20,857 bases of DNA, from positions 1-20,857 of the forward strand of contig CAMMMI010000019.1 in NCBI GenBank assembly GCA_946497905.1, in the 5' to 3' direction. The stretch's first letter is position 1. Each line of letters begins with the position of its first letter. Positions 6,629 to 13,129 of the stretch are shown piece by piece. Source of the stretch: an uncultured Clostridium sp. GTDB lineage: Bacteria > Bacillota > Clostridia > TANB77 > CAG-508. The position numbers and the translations under genes are program-made. The notes under the pieces are model-generated. The model was not told the DNA's origin. It was given only the letters and a program-made list of their open reading frames with translations, and searched no databases.

Positions 6629-8962
6629 TTATTTTAATTTACTAATAATATTTCCAAAATAATTTAATAGTCCTTTCATTTCTTGTTGTCCTTCTAATAT
6701 TTTTATATTATCATAATCTTTAAGATATCCATCATGTGCTTTTTTCATAGCATTAGCTAATGCATCATAAAATCCATCACCTGCAATCCCATCTACAACT
6801 TCTTGATAATAATTATGAGGAGTTCCAAAATATGTAACTAAATCAATATTTTCATATCCTACATATTCCAGCATTTGCGTTAATTGATCTATAGTATCAA
6901 CTATTCCTATAGCATCATATCCAGTAGGTTTTGTCATTGTAGGATTTATTTTCCATGTGATACTCTGCGTAAAAGCTTCATTAATCGCTCTATATTTTTC
7001 TGTATTTCCATTTAAAACATCTCCTAAATCATGATTTACTTCATGTGTAACTGCTCCATTTTCTATATTGGATATATTTGTAGTTATCCCTGATTTGTTA
7101 TGTATTCCGTTTATAAGGCTTGCTTCTTTAGGAGTATAACCGCGTTTTTTCACTAGAAAATCTTTAAATTCTTTTTCATCTAATATTAATACTTTATTAA
7201 AAGCATCTGATATTTTATCTTCTGATACAAATGAATATTTCTTATTTTTAAAATAATTTTTGTAAATACTTTTTTCTTCAGCTACTTTTTTATATATTGA
7301 TATATAGCTTTCTATTTCTATATCAGTCATTTTTTCTAAATTTATATTTTTTTTGTAATTTTGGAAAATTAACATTTCTCGAACTGAATCACTAACTTCT
7401 TCACCTAATTCAGTATGTTTAGATATTACTTTTTGTAATTTTTCTTCTCCTACAGACAATGTTTTAGCAAGTTCTTTATCAATAATTTTTTCAAAATTCA
7501 TCTTATCCGTCTCAGATAGTTTATTTGCTAAATCCACTACATCTTCATTAGAAATTGTTTTACTGTCTAAATTATACTTTTTGCAAATAAACTCTCTTGC
7601 TTCAGCAAAATTATCTGTTTCATTTCTAGCAAATACCTCATTCTTTACAGTACCATTTTTAAAATTGTCAAATATTTCTCCACCAACAGAACCAACTAAT
7701 CCAATAGCTGTATCTGACAATACTGATGACCATCCTCCTTGATTTTTCCAAGCCTCTTTTAGTGTTTTATCTGTTGTAGCCGCTTCCAACATTGTCCTAT
7801 ATGGTGTATCTAAAGCATTAAATCCTGTATCTGCTCCCACTCTTATTGCTGATGTCGCTAGTTTAGAATTTGTTAATCCCTTCCATCCTGATAATTTACC
7901 TCCTGCATACCATTGTACTCCTTCCCAAACTCCTGTGCCTATACTATATACTAATCCTTTTCCAATGTCTTCATTAGTTAAGCCTTCTGGCATATTTACT
8001 ATTTTTTTGTATGAATCCGCTTCTTCTTTAGTAATGTTACCATTTTTTAGGAGATCATCTATATCTTTTTCAGTCATACCTTCTCTTATTTCTTTCATGC
8101 TATTGTATTCTTCTTTTGAAATATTTCCTCTTTTATATTCTTTTTCAATTCCTTCCCATGAATTTGCAACTTTATCTCCCCAATATTTTTCAGCTGCTTT
8201 ACCAGCTCCAACAACACCCCCTGCAATACCAGTTGCAGTAGCAGAAGAAATTCCAACTGCTGCTCCTCCAATTCCTGCTGTTAATATAGATATAGCTACA
8301 GTTCCTATGACTTCTCCTACTCCTGAAACAACATTAGTAGCCATTCCATCTGATTTAAATGGTCCATATGCATTTTCATCTAACCATTTACCAGCAGAAG
8401 TATCATTATAAATTTTTTCGAACGCCAAATTTACATAATCTTCTGCTACGAATCCAGCTACACCTTTCCACATTTTAGCTGTTATTGATTCCCATTCTTC
8501 GTCTGTTCCGGATAATTTATTATATAAATATGATACTACATCAGCAGCCCCTGTATAAATTGTTGCATTTGCTGCTAGAGAAATTGAGGCCATATCTACG
8601 ATTGCTTCTCCTATATTAAGTATTCCTTTATAATACCCCATAACTGCATTGGCAGCTGATGCACCAATTTTCGATCCAAAATCCATAGTATTTCCTAGCA
8701 AAGATTCTACTAGAGACTTATTTTCATTTTCTGTTTGAATTGCATTTTCTACCTCACTATTAACACCTGATTCTACATTTTTAATTTGACTAATAACTCC
8801 TACTATTTCTCCTGATATACTTTTTATTTTTCCACCATAACTAAAATCACTTGGCATTTGCATTGAATTAATAGCAATTTGGGCATCATTTAAATCAGCT
8901 ATTGCACTTTTAATTGCTGGTTTAAAACTACCTGATATAGCTTCTGGATTTATTTTTAACAT
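6629..8962 (-). CDS. Putative type VII effector with C-terminal HExxH zincin domain
   Basis: This 777-residue protein has the layout of a polymorphic secreted toxin. The first 90 or so residues are helical and could serve as the export domain. A hydrophobic, Gly/Ala-rich region follows (about 90-260) with glycine-zipper-like segments such as TAGIGGAAVG. Two tandem units of about 29 residues start at 279 (GNISKEEY) and 308 (GNITKEEA). The C-terminal part contains THEVNHD with His640, Glu641 and His644, then NEAFTQ with Glu662, 18 residues later, as in gluzincin peptidases where two His and a distal Glu bind zinc. There is no signal peptide. Position behind a WXG100-type and a small helical gene and ahead of essC supports export by this system. 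Substrate and target are unknown, and the export signal could not be confirmed as LXG. Confidence 0.8.
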   Translation of the reverse strand: MLKINPEAISGSFKPAIKSAIADLNDAQIAINSMQMPSDFSYGGKIKSISGEIVGVISQIKNVESGVNSEVENAIQTENENKSLVESLLGNTMDFGSKIGASAANAVMGYYKGILNIGEAIVDMASISLAANATIYTGAADVVSYLYNKLSGTDEEWESITAKMWKGVAGFVAEDYVNLAFEKIYNDTSAGKWLDENAYGPFKSDGMATNVVSGVGEVIGTVAISILTAGIGGAAVGISSATATGIAGGVVGAGKAAEKYWGDKVANSWEGIEKEYKRGNISKEEYNSMKEIREGMTEKDIDDLLKNGNITKEEADSYKKIVNMPEGLTNEDIGKGLVYSIGTGVWEGVQWYAGGKLSGWKGLTNSKLATSAIRVGADTGFNALDTPYRTMLEAATTDKTLKEAWKNQGGWSSVLSDTAIGLVGSVGGEIFDNFKNGTVKNEVFARNETDNFAEAREFICKKYNLDSKTISNEDVVDLANKLSETDKMNFEKIIDKELAKTLSVGEEKLQKVISKHTELGEEVSDSVREMLIFQNYKKNINLEKMTDIEIESYISIYKKVAEEKSIYKNYFKNKKYSFVSEDKISDAFNKVLILDEKEFKDFLVKKRGYTPKEASLINGIHNKSGITTNISNIENGAVTHEVNHDLGDVLNGNTEKYRAINEAFTQSITWKINPTMTKPTGYDAIGIVDTIDQLTQMLEYVGYENIDLVTYFGTPHNYYQEVVDGIAGDGFYDALANAMKKAHDGYLKDYDNIKILEGQQEMKGLLNYFGNIISKLK

Positions 8963-8977
8963 CTTTCTTCCCCCATT

Positions 8978-9346
8978 TTATTCCTTTAATGTTGGTAAAA
9001 TTGCATTATATTGTTCAATCCTGCTGTTCATCTCTTCTATTTTATAATTCATTTTTTTCACTTTTTCTATCGCTTCTTGAATTCCGCTTTTTATTGTACT
9101 TATCATTGTACTAATTTTTCCGCATTGTTCTTGTAGCACCCCTACTTTTTCTGTTGCTTTTTTACTTGTATAATATGTTCCTAATTGTGAAGCAGCTGTG
9201 CTAATATTTCCTTTTGCCACTGATAATGAAGCTATCGCTTCAGTTAATGGTCCCGATAAACTCTCATATTGTGCTTTTTTAGTTCGAAATTCATTAAGAG
9301 CTTGTGTGCATGAATTTATATTACTCAAACATTGTTCTCTTGTCAT
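8978..9346 (-). CDS. Small helical partner protein of the type VII effector (YwqH/DUF5082-like)
   Basis: This 122-residue, all-helical protein has heptad-like spacing, no signal peptide and no WXG motif. Size, composition and position just ahead of a large effector gene resemble the YwqH (DUF5082) type partners that accompany LXG toxins in Bacilli, which bind the N-terminal export domain. I assign this only by resemblance. ATG at 9346 follows AGGAGG by seven bases. It is preceded by a long hairpin (9373-9424) that separates it from the WXG100 gene. Confidence 0.6.
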   Translation of the reverse strand: MTREQCLSNINSCTQALNEFRTKKAQYESLSGPLTEAIASLSVAKGNISTAASQLGTYYTSKKATEKVGVLQEQCGKISTMISTIKSGIQEAIEKVKKMNYKIEEMNSRIEQYNAILPTLKE

Positions 9347-9372
9347 AATATTTCCTCCTAATTGGATTTAAC

Positions 9373-9424
9373 ATAAATATTTTTTTGATAATTGCCATAA
9401 AACAATTATCAAAAAAGTATTTAT
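9373..9424 (-). repeat. 22-bp stem hairpin between the WXG100 gene and the rest of the operon
   Basis: Arms 9373-9394 and 9403-9424 pair over 22 positions with one G-T wobble, leaving an 8-base loop. The inner arms TTTTTTGATAATTG and CAATTATCAAAAAA are perfect. On the minus strand the 3' side ends in A-rich sequence, so it does not look like a standard terminator. It more likely stabilises the upstream WXG100 mRNA segment or limits read-through. Confidence 0.7.
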
Positions 9425-9431
9425 ATTAACT

Positions 9432-10043
9432 TTATTGTACTGTATTTGCTTTTTCTGTATTTTCCATATCTTCTAGTGCTTGTTTCATTAGTTTTGAAAA
9501 TTGTGCATTTATATTTTCAAACTCTGAGCTAATCTGGTTTTTCATTCTCTTAAATGTATTTATAAAAGCATCCGCTGCCTCACTTGTCCATTTCATACTC
9601 ATACATTGTGATTCAATTTCATTCATTTTTGATATAGAATTTTTAAAATTATTTGAAACTTTAGTCTGAATTTCACTAACTTCACCTGTCAAAAATCTCA
9701 TTCCAATATCATTAGAAATTGATAAATTTGATATCTTTTTTAAAGTATTTCTAGTTTTAGCTGCTAATGGTTCTGTATCCATTTTTGAATAATTTTGTGC
9801 AATTTTATCTAAAGTATTTGGTATTTCAACAACCACTAAGTTTAGCATTTGATTAATTTGAGGTATTAAATTATTAAAATCTTGAACTAATGTATTATAT
9901 CTCTTACCATACCAAGAATTATGCATTTCTGCAACACTGTGATAGGCTTTTGATAATTCTGCATTAAGTCCTTCCCCCATACTTCTTATGTTTTCTGCTG
10001 TTCTTTGTATTCCTTGATAATCTGACTCAATTACATTTGCCAT
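9432..10043 (-). CDS. Double-domain WXG100-like (Esx) protein
   Basis: This 203-residue protein looks like two WXG100 hairpins in tandem. The first half has SDYQGIQ, then HNSWYGKRYN, a clear W-x-G turn. The second half has MKWTSEAADAF, a W-x-S variant at the equivalent place, followed by a helix ending in MKQALEDME. Typical WXG100 proteins are about 100 residues and form dimers; here one chain could supply both hairpins. The start is the ATG at 10043, eight bases after AGGAGG; an in-frame GTG at 10052 lies within the ribosome site and is unlikely. It is the first gene after the operon promoter and is expected to be a secreted substrate or co-effector. Confidence 0.75.
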   Translation of the reverse strand: MANVIESDYQGIQRTAENIRSMGEGLNAELSKAYHSVAEMHNSWYGKRYNTLVQDFNNLIPQINQMLNLVVVEIPNTLDKIAQNYSKMDTEPLAAKTRNTLKKISNLSISNDIGMRFLTGEVSEIQTKVSNNFKNSISKMNEIESQCMSMKWTSEAADAFINTFKRMKNQISSEFENINAQFSKLMKQALEDMENTEKANTVQ

Positions 10044-10068
10044 ACCTTTCACCTCCTATTCCATATTT

Positions 10069-10097
10069 AGAATACATTATTAATTCATAAAAGTCAA
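10069..10097 (-). promoter_or_regulatory. Sigma-A promoter of the type VII secretion operon
   Basis: The minus strand reads TTGACT (10097-10092), 17 bases, TATTCT (10074-10069). The AGGAGG ribosome site of the WXG100 gene follows about 12 bases after the -10. It stands after the sigG terminator, so the secretion unit can be transcribed independently of the sporulation genes. Confidence 0.75.
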
Positions 10098-10236
10098 TAT
10101 AATTATTTATTTTTCCTCTTATATTATAATTGAAATATATTCCAATTGTGCTTTATAAATAGTATATAAATTATTCTTAACTTTTTTACTAAAAAAACAA
10201 AGAGTAATGATTTTAAAAAACTTTAACATTATATAT

Positions 10237-10263
10237 AAAAAAATAGAACCAAAAAGTCCTATT
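10237..10263 (-). terminator. Intrinsic terminator of sigG
   Basis: An 8-bp stem, AATAGGAC with GTTCTATT (one G-U pair), around a 6-base loop, is followed on the minus strand by a run of T residues (10243-10237). The stem overlaps the sigG stop codon (10261-10259). Confidence 0.75.
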
Positions 10264-11035
10264 TATATAACCTCTTTATATGTTGTATTGCACTTTTTTC
10301 TAATCTTGATACCTGTGCTTGTGAAATTCCTATTTCTTCTGCTACCTCCATTTGAGTTCTTCCATCAAAAAATCTTTTCATTACTATCATTTTTTCTTTA
10401 TCATTTAATTTTTCTAGTGCTGATTCTATAGTCATTTTTTCTGCCCATAATTCATCTGTATTTTTACTATCTTTAACTTGATCCATCACATATATACTTT
10501 CTGTCCCATCATTATATACAGGTTCTTGCAATGATACTGGATCTTGGATTGCATCTAAACTAAATCCTATTTCTTCTTTACTAACTTCTAATTCTCTTGC
10601 AATCTCTTCAATTTGTGGTTCTCTTCCATTTTCTTTTAAATATTTTTCCTTGTATTGAATTACTTTATACGCTAGATCCCTTACTGATCTACTTACTCTT
10701 ATGCTATTATTATCCCTTAAGTATCTTTTCACTTCTCCTATTATCATTGGTACTGCATAGGTACTAAATTGTACATTTTGACTTAGGTCAAAATTATCTA
10801 TTGCCTTTATAAGTCCTACACATCCTACTTGGAATAAATCATCTGGATTTTCTCCTCTACTATTAAATCTTTGTATCACACTTAACACTAATCTTAAATT
10901 ACCATTTATAAAAGTATTTCTTGCTTCGTTATCTCCTTCTTTTATTTTTATGAATAGTTCTTCTTTTTCTTGTTTTGATAGTAAAGGTAATTTGCTTGTA
11001 TTTACTCCGCATATTTCTACCTTATTATTTAACAA
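10259..11035 (-). CDS. sigG: RNA polymerase sigma-G factor, late forespore
   Basis: This 258-residue protein is a sporulation sigma factor of the sigma-F/G group, directing late forespore transcription. N-terminal EICGVNTSKLPLL is the sigma-G-specific anti-sigma contact region. Region 2 contains NLRLVLSVIQRF, DDLFQVGCVGL and FSTYAVPMIIGEVKR, and region 4 ends with EEIGISQAQVSRLEK. The frame is intact. A TTG start at 11035 stands eight bases after AGGAGG. Position directly after sigE and a candidate sigma-F/G promoter upstream match the known regulation of sigG. It serves as an internal control: its region 4 keeps LeuGly-like 'EEIGISQ' in frame, unlike neighbouring sigE. Confidence 0.97.
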   Translation of the reverse strand: MLNNKVEICGVNTSKLPLLSKQEKEELFIKIKEGDNEARNTFINGNLRLVLSVIQRFNSRGENPDDLFQVGCVGLIKAIDNFDLSQNVQFSTYAVPMIIGEVKRYLRDNNSIRVSRSVRDLAYKVIQYKEKYLKENGREPQIEEIARELEVSKEEIGFSLDAIQDPVSLQEPVYNDGTESIYVMDQVKDSKNTDELWAEKMTIESALEKLNDKEKMIVMKRFFDGRTQMEVAEEIGISQAQVSRLEKSAIQHIKRLYK

Positions 11036-11066
11036 AAGAAAAACCTCCTTTGAATCTACTTAAATT

Positions 11067-11095
11067 AAGTATTTCCAAAGAACGTTTTTTTATAC
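11067..11095 (-). promoter_or_regulatory. Candidate sigma-F/sigma-G promoter of sigG
   Basis: The minus strand has GTATA (11095-11091), 14 bases, then GGAAATACTT (11076-11067). This resembles sigma-F (GYWTA, about 15 bases, GGNRANAHTR) with nine of ten -10 positions. The AATACTT portion also resembles the sigma-G -10. Spacing is one base short of the usual. The ribosome site of sigG is about 20 bases downstream. Confidence 0.5.
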
Positions 11096-11185
11096 TTTTA
11101 CTTTCTAATTAATCAAGTTATAAGCTCAACTTGTGTTATTATTTTCTTACTTATATTTTCTTATTATATAAGTAATATGTAGTAT

Positions 11186-11925
11186 CTATCCGAATTTTAC
11201 TTGCTATGTCTTTTTTCATTTTATTTATTATCTTTTTTTCTAATCTGGAAATATAACTTTGAGATATGCCGTAATTCATCTGCTACTTCTTTTTGAGTTT
11301 TTTCTTTTCCAGTTTTAAAACCAAATCTCATTTCCATTATATTTTTTTCTCTCTCGTTCAATTTTTGTATAGATGCTCTTAATAAAGTTTTATCCACTTC
11401 GTCTTCTAAGTTTCTGGATGTTATATCTGGTTCAGTTCCTAAAATGTCTGATAATAATAATTCGTTTCCATCACCATCTTTATTTAATGGCTCATCTATT
11501 GATATTTCTCCTTTTATTTTATTACTTTTTCTCAAAAACATTAGTATTTCATTTTCTATACATCTTGATGCATATGTTGCTAGTTTAATGTTTTTTTCAT
11601 TATTAAATGTGTTTACTCCTTTCATTAAGCCTATAGTTCCTATTGATATTAAATCTTCTATACCTATTCCCGTATTTTCAAATTTTTTTGCTATATATAC
11701 TACTAGTCTCAAATTCCTTTCGACTAATTTTTGCCTAACCCACAAATTATCTTCTTTTGATAATTGTTCTATTAATTTTTCTTCTTCCTCTTGTGATAAT
11801 GGTGGTGGTAGGGTCTGACTTCCTGCAATGTAGAATATGGGCAAATATTCTATCTCATTTTTTTCGTTTATATATTTTGCACAAATGGTATTTATTTTAT
11901 TTTTTAATATTTCTACTAAATTCAT
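11186..11925 (-). CDS. sigE: Pro-sigma-E, mother-cell sigma factor; full length only after a +1 frameshift
   Basis: This is the early mother-cell sigma factor, made as a membrane-tethered precursor and processed by SpoIIGA. The pro-region is followed by FYIAGSQTLPPPLS, region 2 by NLRLVVYIAKKFENTGIGIEDL and YASRCIENEILMFLR, region 4 by KEKTQKEVADEL. There the frame meets CGG (11271-11269); unshifted translation ends after 234 residues with an unrelated tail and no second helix of the DNA-reading motif. Skipping C 11271 gives GISQSYISRLEKKII, the expected helix-turn-helix. A second CGG (11192-11190) follows; skipping its C gives Gly-TAG and a 245-residue protein, near the 239 of Bacillus subtilis. 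Without the second skip the chain runs 12 residues longer and ends at 11151. ATG at 11925 has GGGAG seven bases upstream. Confidence 0.9.
11190..11192 (-). other. Second CGG codon in restored sigE, just ahead of a +1-frame stop
   Basis: In the restored sigE frame the codons are AAA ATT CGG ATA GAT. Skipping C 11192 gives AAA ATT GGA TAG. The resulting end, KKDIASKIG, matches the normal family length, while reading CGG as a sense codon adds RIDTTYYLYNKKI. The skip is inferred by analogy with the two clearer sites. Confidence 0.4.
11269..11271 (-). other. CGG codon at the sigE +1 frameshift point
   Basis: The codons are GAA TTA CGG CAT in the 5' frame and GAA TTA (C) GGC ATA TCT after skipping C 11271, giving Glu-Leu-Gly-Ile-Ser, the invariant turn of the region 4.2 helix-turn-helix. 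No homopolymer lies here, which makes the usual long-read indel error less likely. Confidence 0.75.
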
Positions 11926-11956
11926 CTTATCACTCCCTGTCCTATTGTTTTTTGTT

Positions 11957-11973
11957 CTAAGAAATATTCTTAG
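11957..11973 (-). repeat. Small hairpin between spoIIGA and sigE
   Basis: Perfect 7-base arms CTAAGAA and TTCTTAG with a 3-base loop lie in the 55-bp gap between spoIIGA and sigE. There is no T-run on the minus strand, so it would not stop transcription of sigE. It may influence mRNA processing. Confidence 0.4.
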
Positions 11974-11980
11974 GATTTTA

Positions 11981-12868
11981 TTATAGTAATTCTATACCTA
12001 TTAAAGCTCTATATTCTCCTCTATTTGTTAATGATTTATTATATATCCCTATTATTACATTTTCTTTTTTAATACTAGTTTCTTCATTTTCTATTTCTAC
12101 ATAATCTGGCTTTATTCCTATTAACATACCATTTTGTTTTCCTAAAGAAGAAAATGGTATAAATTTTAATTTTGAAATATATTTTTCTCGTATTTCTTTA
12201 GGTATTTTCTCAACATCACCTCCTAAAATATTTTCTGTATTATTTAGAATTTCTTTTGGCATACAATTATATAGAAGTGTATGTTCTACAACAATTACTG
12301 GAGTATTAGTTATTGGTTCTTTTAGCAAGTTTCCTGTGTCTACCATTGCTTTAGTTTTTATTATTTGCTCATTTATTTTTATTTCTATATTACAAAACAT
12401 ATCTTTTTTTGAAATTTTTGTTTTTATAATTTTGACTGTTAATATAATTAGCACAAATGCTACTATTGTTCCTAATGCTATTGTTTTTAACGGATATGTT
12501 CCTAAAAATAATCCATTTCTCATTAATACTTCTTGTGGTTTTATTATATATATTAATGAAAATGCTACTCCTCCAAATACAAATGATACTAAATAAAATA
12601 TTACTATATCTTTCCACATTTTTTTCATAGTTTGTGGATTATATGATATATATACTATTATTATTGATAGTAATATTTTTAATATTATACTTGTATATAC
12701 TTCTAGCTCAGAAGTATATGATATAATTGTATATATTGCTCCTAATAGACTTGCTAGAAAAAACCTTACATGTGATTTTTTGTTTTTTAATACTATTGCT
12801 GTTGCATATATTATTATATAGTTCATTATTAAGTTTTCTATTAATACAACATCTATATAAATGGTCAT
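11981..12868 (-). CDS. spoIIGA: SpoIIGA, membrane aspartic protease that activates sigma-E
   Basis: This 295-residue protein cleaves the pro-sequence of sigma-E at the forespore-facing septum. The N-terminal half (about residues 1-150) holds five hydrophobic membrane segments, beginning with IDVVLIENLIMNYIIIYA. The C-terminal half is a pepsin-like half-domain with the catalytic DTGN motif, Asp177, in KAMVDTGNLLKEP, and the family pattern IPFSSLGKQNGMLIG. ATG at 12868 follows AGGTGATGAA. It stands directly upstream of its substrate gene sigE, as in Bacillus. Two candidate Spo0A boxes lie 60-95 bp upstream. Confidence 0.95.
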   Translation of the reverse strand: MTIYIDVVLIENLIMNYIIIYATAIVLKNKKSHVRFFLASLLGAIYTIISYTSELEVYTSIILKILLSIIIVYISYNPQTMKKMWKDIVIFYLVSFVFGGVAFSLIYIIKPQEVLMRNGLFLGTYPLKTIALGTIVAFVLIILTVKIIKTKISKKDMFCNIEIKINEQIIKTKAMVDTGNLLKEPITNTPVIVVEHTLLYNCMPKEILNNTENILGGDVEKIPKEIREKYISKLKFIPFSSLGKQNGMLIGIKPDYVEIENEETSIKKENVIIGIYNKSLTNRGEYRALIGIELL

Positions 12869-12926
12869 TTCATCACCTGTTTTTTTATTTTACTATTTTT
12901 GTTTTAAAAATACTGTCTTTTCTTAT

Positions 12927-12961
12927 TGCCGAAAAAAAGAAATAATCTAAAAAATTCGACA
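12927..12961 (-). promoter_or_regulatory. Two candidate Spo0A boxes upstream of spoIIGA
   Basis: TGTCGAA on the minus strand (12961-12955) and TGCCGAA on the plus strand (12927-12933) both match TGNCGAA exactly, 28 bp apart and 59-93 bp upstream of the spoIIGA start. In Bacillus subtilis the spoIIG operon is activated by phosphorylated Spo0A through boxes upstream of a sigma-A promoter with wide spacing. I could not fix the -10 with confidence. Confidence 0.6.
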
Positions 12962-13107
12962 GAATAGGGGACGTTCCTTGAAATTGCCATTAGGGACGGG
13001 CTATTTTGGCACACTTTAGTTTAATAATTTTTAAATAATTGATTATAAAATTAAGTGTTCCAAATTAGCCTTCCCCTAATGGCAATCTAAAGGAACGTCT
13101 CCTATTC
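12962..13107. repeat. 146-bp gapless inverted-repeat element (MITE/REP-like) between ftsZ and spoIIGA
   Basis: Position p pairs with 26069-p over the whole element, centred at 13034.5. The outer 34 bases (12962-12995 with 13074-13107) agree at 31 positions. The next 28 or so agree at about 21, and the centre is AT-rich. The outer arm begins GAATAGGGGACGTTCC. A further partial copy (GAAACGTCCC, 13112-13121) follows the right arm. Its G/C content and palindromic structure differ from the surroundings, consistent with a non-autonomous mobile or REP-like element. It could also terminate ftsZ transcription. No transposase is present, and target-site duplications are not evident. Confidence 0.8.
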
Positions 13108-13129
13108 AAAAGAAACGTCCCTCTATTTT

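Noticed and set aside
7935..8411. Plus-strand open frames, for example the 158-residue one antisense to the effector and those antisense to ftsZ, ftsA and murA
   Set aside because: They are shadows of well-supported minus-strand genes, have no ribosome sites and show low-complexity Ser/Ile/Phe-rich composition.
11221..11925. Accepting the 234-residue sigE reading as the real protein
   Set aside because: Its last 15 or so residues do not resemble any sigma factor, while the +1 frame continues the expected helix-turn-helix exactly.
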